From: a virus
Direction: 5' to 3' (one strand)
DNA: 64,000 nucleotides
Virus record (IMG/VR): IMGVR_UViG_3300032087_004407
Coordinates: 1-64,000 of that record
Shown: piece by piece, positions 45,539 to 54,914 of the stretch
How positions within the stretch are numbered: the first letter of the stretch is position 1
Layout of the letters: each line of letters opens with the position of its first letter
Position numbers and translations under genes: made by a program
The notes under the pieces: model-generated
The model's database searches: none
Told to the model about the DNA's origin: nothing
Seen by the model: only the letters and a program-made list of their open reading frames with translations

Positions 45539-45835
45539 ATGGCACAAGATAACAAACCAAAAATCACATTTGCTGATCTGGACAACTTTTTAAAAATAGC
45601 ACCAATAATCGGCTTAGCAATTTTAGCTTATTTACAAACACTTTTTCCAAGTAAAACTGAATTTAAAGAAATACAAACTCAGTTGATACAGATGGACAAA
45701 AAAATAACGGAAATGACTGTTTTACAAAAAGCTATTACAAGTAATACTTCAGACTTGAAACAAATAGATCAACGTCTTAGAATTTTAGAGCTTGAAGTCG
45801 CACGGCACAACGCACAAAAAAACGATGTTAAATAG
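45539..45835 (+). CDS. membrane-anchored coiled-coil protein, 98 aa
   Basis: One N-terminal span (FLKIAPIIGLAILAYLQTLF) followed by a long coiled coil (FKEIQTQLIQMDKKITEMTV). Shape fits an Rz-type inner-membrane spanin subunit or a structural scaffold. Its stop overlaps the DUF1552 start. Confidence 0.5.
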   Translation: MAQDNKPKITFADLDNFLKIAPIIGLAILAYLQTLFPSKTEFKEIQTQLIQMDKKITEMTVLQKAITSNTSDLKQIDQRLRILELEVARHNAQKNDVK

Positions 45836-47075
45836 GCGCAAATTTCTGGGCGGCATAGGATTATCATTCATGTTGCCAAACTTAGAAGCTTTAGGAAATA
45901 TTAAGCCAGACGTAAAACGCTTTGCTGCAGTATATGTTCCTAACGGAATCAATATGCACCATTGGACTCCAAGCTATCAAGGAGATTTAATTGATTTGCC
46001 TGGTACTTTGTCTCCAATGCAAGATCATATTAACAATATGCACATCTTGTCTGGATTGACTCATGACAAAGCAAGAGCAAATGGGGATGGCGCTGGAGAT
46101 CATGCAAGAGCTTGTGCAACTTTTCTTACTGGTGTTCAAGCACATAAGCATGAATCTTTAATACGTTCTGGAAAATCTGTTGATCAATATCTCGCAGATA
46201 AATACAACGGAGTCACAAGATTCGACAGTTTACAATTTACAGGCTCAAAAGCTAGAATTATTGGTAAGTGTGATTCTGGCTACAGTTGTGCGTATCAATA
46301 CAATTTATCATGGAAGTCTGCATCTCAACCAATGGCGTCCATGTATGATCCTAAAGACATTTTCAATAGATTGTTTAAGGTTGAAAAACTTGAACAAAAG
46401 AAAAAACTATATAAAAAATCAATTTTAGATTTTGTTTTAGAAGAAAGCAAATCTTTGTCTCACAATATATCGTCAAAAGATAAAGCTAAACTTGACGAGT
46501 ATATGTATTCTGTTCGTGAAGTAGAATTAGAGCTAGAAAGGCGCGATCAATTTAATTTATCAAATAATTTTGAATTTAACTTTGATACAGAACAAAAGTC
46601 TGATAAGTTTAGATTAATGTATAGTTTGATGCATTTAGCATTTTTAACAGATACAACTCGCGTAATAACATTTTTAACTGCACATGATGGCTATAATGGT
46701 CCTCATAGAGAAATAGGCGTCAATGAAGGTCATCACAGTTTATCGCATCATCAAAAAGATGAAAAAAAATTAGCAGCGCTTGCTAAAATTGATTTGTTCA
46801 ATGTTAGATTATTTTCTGAATTTATTGACAAACTCAAAAAAGATAACTTGCTAGAAAATACAGACATTATTTACGGCGCAGGAATATCTGATGGAAATAG
46901 ACATAATCACGATGAACTTCCATGTTTATTAGTTGGTGGTAAAAATCGCAGAAAACACATACGAGTAGAAAAAGAAAAACCAATGTGTGATTTATTTGTT
47001 AGCTTATTACATAAACATGATATTGAAGCAAAACATTTCGGTGACTCTACAGGTGAATTTAACATAATTACTTAA
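45825..47075 (+). CDS. DUF1552 secreted protein
   Basis: 416 aa from ATG 45825. The N-terminus NRRKFLGGIGLSFMLPNLEA is a Tat-like signal (RRxFL). The body has AVYVPNGINMHHWTP, LPGTLSPMQDHINNMHILSGL, GDHARACATFLTG, SVDQYLADKY, and GHHSLSHHQKDEKKLAALAKI, an order I recognise from DUF1552, a sulfatase-related family abundant in Planctomycetota and Verrucomicrobiota. The catalytic role of DUF1552 is not established. Most unusual in a phage. Confidence 0.82.
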   Translation: MLNRRKFLGGIGLSFMLPNLEALGNIKPDVKRFAAVYVPNGINMHHWTPSYQGDLIDLPGTLSPMQDHINNMHILSGLTHDKARANGDGAGDHARACATFLTGVQAHKHESLIRSGKSVDQYLADKYNGVTRFDSLQFTGSKARIIGKCDSGYSCAYQYNLSWKSASQPMASMYDPKDIFNRLFKVEKLEQKKKLYKKSILDFVLEESKSLSHNISSKDKAKLDEYMYSVREVELELERRDQFNLSNNFEFNFDTEQKSDKFRLMYSLMHLAFLTDTTRVITFLTAHDGYNGPHREIGVNEGHHSLSHHQKDEKKLAALAKIDLFNVRLFSEFIDKLKKDNLLENTDIIYGAGISDGNRHNHDELPCLLVGGKNRRKHIRVEKEKPMCDLFVSLLHKHDIEAKHFGDSTGEFNIIT

Positions 47076-47079
47076 TAAA

Positions 47080-47928
47080 ATGCCAATACCTCCAAACATA
47101 AACAACGCTTATAAAGTTTCTCCATCAAGAAATAATAATATTAATTTTAATTATATCTGGGACGAAGGTAATCAATACTGGAGCCCTAAAGGTGAAAGCT
47201 CTTTGAGTTATCATGCGGTAGTTGGCTATGCAGCAGATTTTATTCACAAATTTGGAAGTAATCCTGACGTTTCTAACTCTGTCAGTAGGATTGATCCAGA
47301 AACTGTTTGGGACGGTTCTACAGAGTATGTTTTTCCTCCTGATTCAGGAACAGGTATACAAATTAAATCTTCACAAACAATTGATAATCAAGAATTTGTT
47401 GTTCAAGGACTTGATGAAAATTTTCTACAACAAAATTGGACAGGTAATTTAAATGGTCAAACAGAAGTTAACATAGATGGAACTTGGTCAAGGGTTTTTA
47501 GAGCATTTAATAACGATAGTACATATATATCTGGCAATATAAATATTCATGCTAGCGGAGATGATTCAACAAGCTACGCTCAAGCTTTAGTAGGTAATGA
47601 CCAAACAATGATGGCAATTTATACAATTCCTGCTAATTTTACTGGATATTTGACCGAATACCACATGAGCGCCAGCAACCCTGGAAGTTCTTCCTCGATA
47701 GATTATACAGTTCAAATCAAAACAAGAGAATACGGAAAAATCTTTCGTGTCCAAGAGGTTACTTCCGTAGGCACTACTCATAATGTTGGACAAATACTTC
47801 CTTTTCCTAACTTTTTAAAACCTAAAACTGATATTATGGTATGCGCAGTTGATGCAAACGGAGGAGGAGGCACACTTAACGCTGACTTTGACGTTGCCCT
47901 GCATCAAGGCGCGGGAAAAACTATTTAA
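47080..47928 (+). CDS. putative virion structural protein, 282 aa
   Basis: Beta-rich, Asn/Ser/Gly-rich sequence without signal. The second half (MMAIYTIPANFTGYLTEYHM...VQIKTREYGKIFRVQEV...FLKPKTDIMVCAVDANG) has the look of phage baseplate or fibre head domains. Follows the DUF1552 gene by 4 bp. Function inferred from composition. Confidence 0.5.
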   Translation: MPIPPNINNAYKVSPSRNNNINFNYIWDEGNQYWSPKGESSLSYHAVVGYAADFIHKFGSNPDVSNSVSRIDPETVWDGSTEYVFPPDSGTGIQIKSSQTIDNQEFVVQGLDENFLQQNWTGNLNGQTEVNIDGTWSRVFRAFNNDSTYISGNINIHASGDDSTSYAQALVGNDQTMMAIYTIPANFTGYLTEYHMSASNPGSSSSIDYTVQIKTREYGKIFRVQEVTSVGTTHNVGQILPFPNFLKPKTDIMVCAVDANGGGGTLNADFDVALHQGAGKTI

Positions 47929-48268
47929 GTTTACCCCAAAACTTATGCTCATAATCTGGAGTATTTTCTTGTATTAAAGCTTGTCTCCATTCCGCTTTAG
48001 AATATTCAGAAAGTAAAATATGATTACCTGTATTAGTGTCTTCAGACGGTATCCATCTTTTAGCAAGTTGATACATTTGAGCTTCCTCATAACCCAACAT
48101 ATTAGTTAAGCTGGCAAACTTTTTTAATAAAGTTTTTTTAGGAGGAGGATTTATTCCTCTCTCTATCTTGCGCCACATAGATTTTTCTACCCCAATTATC
48201 TTACAGAATTTTTCAAGATTCTTGAAATATTTTATTCTTTGCTGTTTGATGTACTCGTTAAATTTCAT
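47921..48268 (-). CDS. XRE-family HTH regulator
   Basis: 115 aa. A helix-turn-helix near the front: LEKFCKIIGVEKSMWRKIERGINPPPKKTLLK, with the helix 3 pattern of phage repressors. The C-terminal half is unfamiliar. It may regulate the small minus-strand cluster. Overlaps the 47080 gene end by 8 bp. Confidence 0.72.
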   Translation of the reverse strand: MKFNEYIKQQRIKYFKNLEKFCKIIGVEKSMWRKIERGINPPPKKTLLKKFASLTNMLGYEEAQMYQLAKRWIPSEDTNTGNHILLSEYSKAEWRQALIQENTPDYEHKFWGKLK

Positions 48269-48363
48269 TTTAAAAGTTCATGTATAACAAAACAAATAAA
48301 TCCAGCTATAGTAGCTTTTATTATATCATAAGCTATTTTACTATTTCTTCTTAATATTGACAT
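48265..48363 (-). CDS. possible tiny membrane peptide, 32 aa
   Basis: MSILRRNSKIAYDIIKATIA start, with one hydrophobic stretch. The stop overlaps the regulator's ATG and the start overlaps the previous gene's end. Tentative. Confidence 0.35.
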   Translation of the reverse strand: MSILRRNSKIAYDIIKATIAGFICFVIHELLK

Positions 48364-48601
48364 TTATAGGTTCGTGTTGTTTAGTTGCGTAAATATGATG
48401 CAATTCGTCGTACGCTTCGTTGTAATTCCACCTTGGACATTTAAAAGACATTGTTTTATGCTTGGGATAATCTTCTTGCCATACCCAAGTACCGCTGCAG
48501 CCAGTAGAAAGAAAAAGAAGAAGCAAACATAAAATTAACCCACCAACAGGGATATATAAAGTCCACGTTTCTAAAAACTTTATTTCTTTGTCAAGATCCA
48601 T
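48341..48601 (-). CDS. small membrane/lipoprotein-like protein, 86 aa
   Basis: A hydrophobic span ending in a lipobox-like Cys (LILCLLLLFLSTGC) about residue 35, then a hydrophilic Trp/His-containing domain. An envelope protein of unknown role. Confidence 0.5.
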   Translation of the reverse strand: MDLDKEIKFLETWTLYIPVGGLILCLLLLFLSTGCSGTWVWQEDYPKHKTMSFKCPRWNYNEAYDELHHIYATKQHEPINVNIKKK

Positions 48602-48626
48602 ATTTATAACTCTAATAATAGTTTTT

Positions 48627-48833
48627 TCATTTTTTAAATTTAGATTTGAATATATCTATAATATATCTTGGGATAATCAATATCCAACCTAAAAATATAA
48701 ACAATATCTCTAGAACTTTTTGAAGTTTATTCATTTTTACGTTTTCTTTAGAAATTAATTTATTTATCGCTTCTAAAGATTCTTTGTCTGCACTCCATCT
48801 TTCATCCTTCCATGAAATACAATATATCTTCAT
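48627..48833 (-). CDS. small membrane protein, 68 aa
   Basis: A basic N-terminal half and a C-terminal span (LEILFIFLGWILIIPRYII) with a Lys-rich end. An internal Met before the span is an alternative start. Overlaps the next gene by 4 bp. Confidence 0.45.
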   Translation of the reverse strand: MKIYCISWKDERWSADKESLEAINKLISKENVKMNKLQKVLEILFIFLGWILIIPRYIIDIFKSKFKK

Positions 48834-48973
48834 CGAATACCAGAACCTACTTTTTCAAATGTTAAATCACTTTCCTGAATATTGCCTGGGGCTTCACATG
48901 ATGAAATACATACTGCTGTTATAAAGATAACTCCTATGATGTATAGAATACGTTCTTTAGTTTTTTGACTCAT
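48830..48973 (-). CDS. tiny lipoprotein, 47 aa
   Basis: MSQKTKERILYIIGVIFITA leads to a lipobox (CISSC) and a short acidic mature part. Overlaps both neighbours, so translation is coupled. Confidence 0.5.
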   Translation of the reverse strand: MSQKTKERILYIIGVIFITAVCISSCEAPGNIQESDLTFEKVGSGIR

Positions 48974-49481
48974 TTTCTACATATTGTTTTTGACTGATAA
49001 CTGGCGAACTGACGAACTTGATTATCTTTAAAGTTCCTACGCCAACGTTTTTTAACAAGCCGACTGTAGCCATAACTGTGCCTTTACCACCTTCTGCCGC
49101 GGAACCCACGGCCATGCCAACTGGGACTATCGCAGCTTCTGGATGAGCCTTTACAGCTTTGTAAGTATCTTTAAATTTAAACAGTTGGATAACTTCTTTT
49201 GCAGGAACTTTTTCTCCAGACTTAGCTGCGTCTTTTAATTTTTTCCAATCAATCTTTATGATTGAATCAGTTACTTCTTGTGAGCCCTGCATATAATGTC
49301 GCACATAATTTCTTTTAAACCAAGTTTTAGGTTTTTTTAATTTCCATTCTGGTTCTTCGGGATTGACCCAACTACCATTTTCATGGATAATTGTTTTACC
49401 TAGAAACTTTAATTCTTGAGAATCTTCTGCGATTGCATTGAATGCGCAGAAAAACGATAGTGTTAATATTAGTTTTTTCAT
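48957..49481 (-). CDS. secreted hypothetical protein, 174 aa
   Basis: ATG 49481 gives a signal peptide (KKLILTLSFFCAFNAIAE). A Trp/Lys-rich mature N-terminus and a Gly/Ala-rich hydrophobic region (PVGMAVGSAAEGGKGTVMAT) follow. Periplasmic or membrane-inserted. Unknown. Confidence 0.5.
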   Translation of the reverse strand: MKKLILTLSFFCAFNAIAEDSQELKFLGKTIIHENGSWVNPEEPEWKLKKPKTWFKRNYVRHYMQGSQEVTDSIIKIDWKKLKDAAKSGEKVPAKEVIQLFKFKDTYKAVKAHPEAAIVPVGMAVGSAAEGGKGTVMATVGLLKNVGVGTLKIIKFVSSPVISQKQYVENESKN

Positions 49482-49482
49482 T

Positions 49483-51036
49483 TTAATTAAATTCTGCTTT
49501 CTTCGTTCCCCTCCAGTCGGGAAACTCTGTTCTTCCAAAGTTTGGTCCGTAAGCTGTCCACATATGTACAGTCGAGCCGTGCTTGACTATAACAGGACCC
49601 CAGTCATCAAATTTTAATCCTGGAATATCCATTTGATTTACATATTGATGAACGCCATTGGATATTAGTATATGATCATTGTCACCTGCATCCATACATC
49701 TTTGCGCCATGTTTATTCCTGCGCCACTAACATTTGGATTATCATTAATATCTTTTACTGGGACAACGGGTCCAGAATATACTCCGTTACGTAATCCTAT
49801 TTGGGGATGTTTGTAAGTCTTTTTACCTACGTCAACAGCACACTTGAATGCAGCATGCACAGAATTAAAGAATACGAGCGCCATGCCGTCTCCTGTGGGC
49901 AATATTATTAGCTTACCCTGTCTATTTGCCTGCTGAAAACCTTCAGTGCCTTTAACGTAAGATATAAGCTCATCTGTAACTCTTTTCTGTTCGGCCGTAC
50001 TCTTGTTTGAGTATCCTACAATATCCATAAAATATGTGTGAGCTTCGCAAGGGCTATCATAAACTAGTGACTCGCCTTTTAATTTAAATGGATCTTCTCC
50101 CCACTTCCATTTAATAACTCGTTGTCTTTTTTTCTTTTCTTCCTCTTGTTGAATTTTTTTTCTAACTTCAGCAGCTTTATCTTCTTTTTGTTTCATTTTT
50201 GCCGCCGCTGCTTCTAGCCTTTTTATTTTATCAGATTTAGATTCAAATAGTTTACCTAATAGTCCATCAGGTTCTTTAGGGACATCTTCATATTCATAAC
50301 CCTTAAATTCTGGCTCGCTATCACCACCAACTTGAACTTGATCTATAGATTGTTTGTATTTGACTTGGCCTCTAGTAGAATGTTTCATTGCGCCTTTAGA
50401 AACCAAATACTTTAACATTTCCTCATTCTCATTATCATTAGCTATTTCCCAAGGATTTAGTTGATCGAGTTCTGGCTCAAATGTAGATCCATTAACATTA
50501 GCTTTGTTTTCGAGTAATAATTTTACTATTTCAAGATTGTTCATTTCAACTGCGTAATGTATTGCCATCCACCCTCTAACGTCTCTTGCGTTTATTTTTA
50601 TAGAATCGTCTTCTAACAAACACTCTATTTCATCAATATCTTGCATTTGCACCGCTTGATGCAAGTTTAAGTCTTCGCCGTAGAACTTGCCGCCTTTTTT
50701 AATTAAATTGTTTATTATTTTTGTGCGATTAGGGCCTTCCGCAACGTCCATTGGATAAACTATTGGAGTTTTGTCTGAGTTATCTTCTTCAAGAGCAAGG
50801 TTCCAGTCGTTTTGTTTTTTCTTTTCTGGAGGCACGCTTTTGATGTTTGGCGTAATTCCAGCATCTAACATTAATTGCACGATTTTAGCTTTACTGTGGT
50901 GAGAAGCGTAGTGCATTGCACTCCACCCCAGCTCTTTATCTGGAGATAAAAAAACTTTTTTATTAGTCATTTGGGATAACGCTTTTTTTATACCCTTAAT
51001 GTTACCGTTGATAGCTAAATTGTGTATTTCTCCCAT
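49483..51036 (-). CDS. ankyrin-repeat class III nucleotide cyclase
   Basis: 517 aa. Ankyrin-like repeats: GWSAMHYASHHSKAKIVQLM (38-57), NLHQAVQMQDIDEIECLLED (124-143) and GWMAIHYAVEMNNLEIVKLL (155-174). A charged coiled coil (268-306) leads to a class III cyclase domain: TYFMDIVGYSN (metal Asp338), LPTGDGMALVFF (metal Asp383), RNGVYSGPV, and GAGINMAQRCMDAGD with the Asn442 and Arg446 expected for transition-state binding. It should make a cyclic nucleotide from an NTP; whether cAMP, cGMP or a pyrimidine product is not readable. No signal peptide or membrane span, so probably cytoplasmic. Confidence 0.82.
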   Translation of the reverse strand: MGEIHNLAINGNIKGIKKALSQMTNKKVFLSPDKELGWSAMHYASHHSKAKIVQLMLDAGITPNIKSVPPEKKKQNDWNLALEEDNSDKTPIVYPMDVAEGPNRTKIINNLIKKGGKFYGEDLNLHQAVQMQDIDEIECLLEDDSIKINARDVRGWMAIHYAVEMNNLEIVKLLLENKANVNGSTFEPELDQLNPWEIANDNENEEMLKYLVSKGAMKHSTRGQVKYKQSIDQVQVGGDSEPEFKGYEYEDVPKEPDGLLGKLFESKSDKIKRLEAAAAKMKQKEDKAAEVRKKIQQEEEKKKRQRVIKWKWGEDPFKLKGESLVYDSPCEAHTYFMDIVGYSNKSTAEQKRVTDELISYVKGTEGFQQANRQGKLIILPTGDGMALVFFNSVHAAFKCAVDVGKKTYKHPQIGLRNGVYSGPVVPVKDINDNPNVSGAGINMAQRCMDAGDNDHILISNGVHQYVNQMDIPGLKFDDWGPVIVKHGSTVHMWTAYGPNFGRTEFPDWRGTKKAEFN

Positions 51037-51067
51037 ATATTTATTTTACACGATTTTTATGCAAAAA

Positions 51068-51081
51068 AGTGTATATATAAT
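51068..51081 (+). promoter_or_regulatory. putative late-type promoter element
   Basis: AGTGTATATATAAT upstream of the tail tube gene, 15 bases before its ATG, without a -35 TTGACA. Similar elements occur at 45496, 53613 and 5650. Confidence 0.45.
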
Positions 51082-51096
51082 CAAAGGGCAAGCAAA

Positions 51097-53604
51097 ATGG
51101 CAAGAAACAGGACAATTTATTCAAATGAAATTTTGATGGTAGCTCCATCAGCAACAGGGTCACAACATCTAAATGACGGAGGCGCAGGAGAAAGCTTAAT
51201 CAGGCAGCTAAAGCGAGTCCAGAATGTTAATTATGGTTTTTCTATCAATCGAACTGATACTCATCAGTTTGGTCAATTAGCTAGAATAGATTCTGCAGTC
51301 TTATCTGCACCAACTGTTTCTTTAGACTTTAGTTATTACCTCACTGATGGCCAAAACGAAAATCTGCTGGGATTCGACAATACTGAAAATTCTAATTTTT
51401 TATCAGAAAGTTTTATAAACGACCAAGATGGTAGAAATTTTTATATTTATACTGCAGATCAAAAAAATGATGCCATAGGATCAATTTCAGATTTAGAAGC
51501 TCAATCAGACGATAATAAAAGCGTTATTGGAATTGGAAACTGTTATGTAACAAATTATTCCGTAAATGCTTCAGTTGGAGGGTTGCCAATTGCTTCAGTT
51601 TCTGCAGAAGCCTTTAACATAAAAGTTGATGCTGGCAATAAAGCTGGAGACAGCCCAGGAATTAACATAAAAGATGGCACAAAATCTACCGAAACATATG
51701 TTATACCAAATGAATATATAAGCACTGGAGACGGTGTAGCGCAATTATTACCAGGCGACATTGAGGTTGACTTTGGCACTGGCGCTTTATTAAGTTTAAT
51801 ATCTGATAGTGCTGGTGCAAATTCTGCTCATATACAAAGTTTTTCTATTGACGTGCCATTAGGAAGAACGACTTTGCAAAGAATTGGTAATTCGTTTGGG
51901 TACTCAAAAGTTTTAGATACTCCAATTACTGCATCTGTCAGCATTTCTGCTATTTTAGCAGATCGCCCAGATGAAACAAGATCTTTATTTGGAGAAATCT
52001 ACGCTAATAATAAAAATGATATTAAAATAACAATGCATAAACCTTCTAGTGCTGGAGCAAAGCAGGGAGACAAGTCTATTGTATATATATTAAAAAATGC
52101 TACATTGGAAAGCGAATCTTATGGTATGTCCATTGGTGACAACAGAAGCGCTGATTATACTTTTACGGCACAATTAGGTGATCCTAAAAATGTAGCAGAT
52201 GGCTCTTTGGGTGGATCATTTACAATGAATTCTTCTGGAAATTATGAGCAGTTACAAGTAATTGAAACAGGAATGTCAACAGACACAAAAACTGATGAGG
52301 GTCGTGGCCCATTTGCTTTTGGAAGCGCTGTAGCAGCGAATGACGACTTTTTGGTTGTCGGTGCAAGCGGATTTCTTGGCGGGGGTGACACATTCGAAAA
52401 TGGTGCAGCATATATTTATAAAAAAGAAAAAGGTTTCTACAAGCAAATCCACCAAACAAGCGGAGAAGCAGGAATTAGACAAGCTGGATTAAGTAATACT
52501 GCAAAATTACCAGATGATAGCAGGCATCATAATTTTGGCGCCGCAGTGGCCGTTAGCCCTAGTGGATTGATTGCAATTGCAACCCCAGATGCGGCTGGAG
52601 ATGATGGATCAGTTTCAATTTTTGAGCCCAATGATGCTAAAAACTCTTTTACAATTAATACTGTTTTAACTGATGCAACAAATAACATCAGATACTCAGA
52701 CGATATTGCTTTTGACAAATCTGTTAGTGGTGACGGTCAACAGCTCGGAGTTATAGGTGCGCCACATCAAACTGTCGGTAGCACTGGAAATCATGGGGCG
52801 ATATATTTATTTAAAGGAACAGTTACAAACGGATATAAAACTTCTGCAGTTGATGCGTTTACTGAGGCCCAGATAGGAACAGCCAGTTTAGACTTAGCTG
52901 GCCAAATTTTCACAGCAGGCCAAAGATTGGGGCATAGTGTAGCAATGCATAAAGGTGTTATTGTTGCTGGTGCGCCTGAAAATAATATTCTAGCAGGCAC
53001 GCACCCTTCGGGATCTGCACTGGTTTATGTTGCGACACAGGGAGGTGGTGACGCAATCGGAAACTATAGAGTTGTTGCAAATTTAACTGGCACTAAGTAC
53101 GGATCAACCGAAGGCGCAAGTCAAAATTCAGCTTTTGGCACTGACGTAGACATTTTCGAAAATACTATTGTAGTTGGCGCTCCTAGTGGCGATCACAATG
53201 GAACTTCTAATGCTGGAGCAGTTTTTGTATTTACAGGATTTAACGACGCGGCAAGTGACGCAACAAATTACAAGTCTAAGCCGACTCGATGGAAATACGC
53301 AGCTACGCTTAGTCAAACTGCTGCTGCAGCAAACGATTTATTTGGCTACACTGTATCAATGCCAACCGCTCATAAAATTGTTGTGGGCGCGCCAGGCAGA
53401 GGTGATGCTAATAAAGGCGCTGCTTACGTGTTTACTGGAGAAGGTTCTAGCTGGACCCAGACGCAAGAAATACAATATTCTGGAGTTGGAGGCACTGACA
53501 AACATGGAAGGCCAGAAACCGCATTAGCCGCAACCGAAAAAGAAATTTTTATTGGCGGACCAGGAAACACTGTTTCAGAAGAGGTAATTCGTTATAGAAT
53601 ATAA
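51097..53604 (+). CDS. tail tube-like protein fused to FG-GAP beta-propeller
   Basis: 835 aa from ATG 51097. Residues 1-380 look like a phage tail tube protein (SINRTDTHQFGQLARIDSAV; VNASVGGLPIASVSAEAFNI). Residues about 400-830 hold repeated FG-GAP units: FGSAVAANDDFLVVGASG, FGAAVAVSPSGLIAIATP, LGHSVAMHKGVIVAGAP, FGTDVDIFENTIVVGAPS and FGYTVSMPTAHKIVVGAP, each followed by GxAYxF. These form an integrin-type propeller that often binds Ca and adhesion partners. The fusion could decorate the tail tube with an adhesin. Confidence 0.78.
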   Translation: MARNRTIYSNEILMVAPSATGSQHLNDGGAGESLIRQLKRVQNVNYGFSINRTDTHQFGQLARIDSAVLSAPTVSLDFSYYLTDGQNENLLGFDNTENSNFLSESFINDQDGRNFYIYTADQKNDAIGSISDLEAQSDDNKSVIGIGNCYVTNYSVNASVGGLPIASVSAEAFNIKVDAGNKAGDSPGINIKDGTKSTETYVIPNEYISTGDGVAQLLPGDIEVDFGTGALLSLISDSAGANSAHIQSFSIDVPLGRTTLQRIGNSFGYSKVLDTPITASVSISAILADRPDETRSLFGEIYANNKNDIKITMHKPSSAGAKQGDKSIVYILKNATLESESYGMSIGDNRSADYTFTAQLGDPKNVADGSLGGSFTMNSSGNYEQLQVIETGMSTDTKTDEGRGPFAFGSAVAANDDFLVVGASGFLGGGDTFENGAAYIYKKEKGFYKQIHQTSGEAGIRQAGLSNTAKLPDDSRHHNFGAAVAVSPSGLIAIATPDAAGDDGSVSIFEPNDAKNSFTINTVLTDATNNIRYSDDIAFDKSVSGDGQQLGVIGAPHQTVGSTGNHGAIYLFKGTVTNGYKTSAVDAFTEAQIGTASLDLAGQIFTAGQRLGHSVAMHKGVIVAGAPENNILAGTHPSGSALVYVATQGGGDAIGNYRVVANLTGTKYGSTEGASQNSAFGTDVDIFENTIVVGAPSGDHNGTSNAGAVFVFTGFNDAASDATNYKSKPTRWKYAATLSQTAAAANDLFGYTVSMPTAHKIVVGAPGRGDANKGAAYVFTGEGSSWTQTQEIQYSGVGGTDKHGRPETALAATEKEIFIGGPGNTVSEEVIRYRI

Positions 53605-53612
53605 CAAGTTTT

Positions 53613-53627
53613 AGTGTAATATATTAT
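53613..53627 (+). promoter_or_regulatory. putative late-type promoter element
   Basis: AGTGTAATATATTAT, 43 bases before the PhoH-like gene. A short inverted repeat (GGTGATAACACC) follows at 53627. Confidence 0.35.
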
Positions 53628-53669
53628 GGTGATAACACCAAAACTAAGCACTAAAATTTTTATAAAACA

Positions 53670-54494
53670 ATGGCTAGAAAATCTGCTATCAAGGCGGTGT
53701 CTAATGCTGACGTTATTTGCGAAACTGACGAAAACAACATAATAGATTGCATGTCTTCTTTGAAAAAGAAAAAAATAAAATTAAACCCAGTAAAGTTTAC
53801 TGAAAAACAAAAACAATTTTTAAAATTATCGATTGCTAAAGATACGAAAATGATGTTTGTACGCGGTCCCGCTGGAACAAGCAAAACTTATTTGGCTGTA
53901 TATACTGCACTTCAACTTTTCAATATTAACAACGATTATGATATTATGTATGTTCGTACTATTGCTGAGAGTGGCGAAAAAGGTTTGGGCTCGCTTCCAG
54001 GAGACGTTAATGAAAAGTTTAATCCTTTTATGATGCCACTAAATGATAAGCTTGAAGAAATGATAGCCTCACAAGAAAGAAGCTTTTTAGAACAAAAGAA
54101 AATCATAAATGCTATGCCCATAAATTACTTGCGCGGCTCAAACTGGATTAATAAAATTATTATTGCAGATGAATCTCAAAATTTCACCGCAAAGGAGTTA
54201 ACAACTCTAATAACAAGACTAGGAGAAAATAGTAAATTATTTATTTGCGGCGATCCTATGCAAAGTGACATTAATGGTAAAAGCGGCTTTAAAACTATAT
54301 CAAATCTTTTTAATGATAAAGAATCTAACGAAAAAGGCATATATTGTTTTGACTTTTACAAGGAGGATATTGTAAGAAGCGAGATACTTAAATTTATTGT
54401 TGGTAAGCTCGAAAAACTACAAGAAACTCCTGCTCCAGCTAAAAAAAGAGCCACAAGACAAAATAAAAGTGTAAACACTAAACGTTCAAGTTAG
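53670..54494 (+). CDS. PhoH-like ATPase
   Basis: 274 aa. Walker A GPAGTSKT, a YVRTIAESGEKGLGSLPGD segment, Walker B IIIADESQN, and ITRLGENSKLFICGDPMQSD are the PhoH core. PhoH-like proteins are RNA-helicase-type ATPases common in large phages. A basic C-terminal tail follows. It leads the terminase-region operon. Confidence 0.88.
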   Translation: MARKSAIKAVSNADVICETDENNIIDCMSSLKKKKIKLNPVKFTEKQKQFLKLSIAKDTKMMFVRGPAGTSKTYLAVYTALQLFNINNDYDIMYVRTIAESGEKGLGSLPGDVNEKFNPFMMPLNDKLEEMIASQERSFLEQKKIINAMPINYLRGSNWINKIIIADESQNFTAKELTTLITRLGENSKLFICGDPMQSDINGKSGFKTISNLFNDKESNEKGIYCFDFYKEDIVRSEILKFIVGKLEKLQETPAPAKKRATRQNKSVNTKRSS

Positions 54495-54524
54495 AAATAT
54501 TTTAAAAAATATATAAAATAAAAT

Positions 54525-54914
54525 ATGCCATTTAGATACTGTACACAATGTGGTTTTAAAAACGTTTACACTTTAAACGAGGCAAAATTTTGTGCTGGTT
54601 GTGGGCAATCACTGAACCAGGCGACAGCAGGCAACGAACCACAAACCACAAACGCACCTCACCTGCAATCAGCACAAGCTAATTTAGAAGAACCAACAGA
54701 CATTCCAAATATTTCAAAATTAGAATACTCTGTTGATGTTGGCGCCAATAACAAAACGACTATTGGTCAACTTATAAATTCAAAACAATCTTCATCTGAA
54801 GGTACGAGGATCTCAAACACTAGTCAAGCTTCAAAAAGAATGACTCGAGAAGAAATTGAAGCTGAAACTATGAGAGAATGTCAAAGTGCTCGTAACAGAC
54901 CTTTAGATGATTAA
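54525..54914 (+). CDS. zinc-ribbon protein, 129 aa
   Basis: An N-terminal C4 ribbon (CTQCGFKNVYTLNEAKFCAG then C) of the FmdB or double-zinc-ribbon type, followed by a low-complexity Gln/Asn/Ser-rich linker. The ATG of the sigma gene shares a base with its stop. A transcription accessory role next to the sigma factor is inferred. Confidence 0.6.
   Translation: MPFRYCTQCGFKNVYTLNEAKFCAGCGQSLNQATAGNEPQTTNAPHLQSAQANLEEPTDIPNISKLEYSVDVGANNKTTIGQLINSKQSSSEGTRISNTSQASKRMTREEIEAETMRECQSARNRPLDD

Noticed and set aside
51022-51096. Longer N-terminus for the tail tube protein
   Set aside because: It would overlap the cyclase start and contain the promoter-like element; ATG 51097 fits better.
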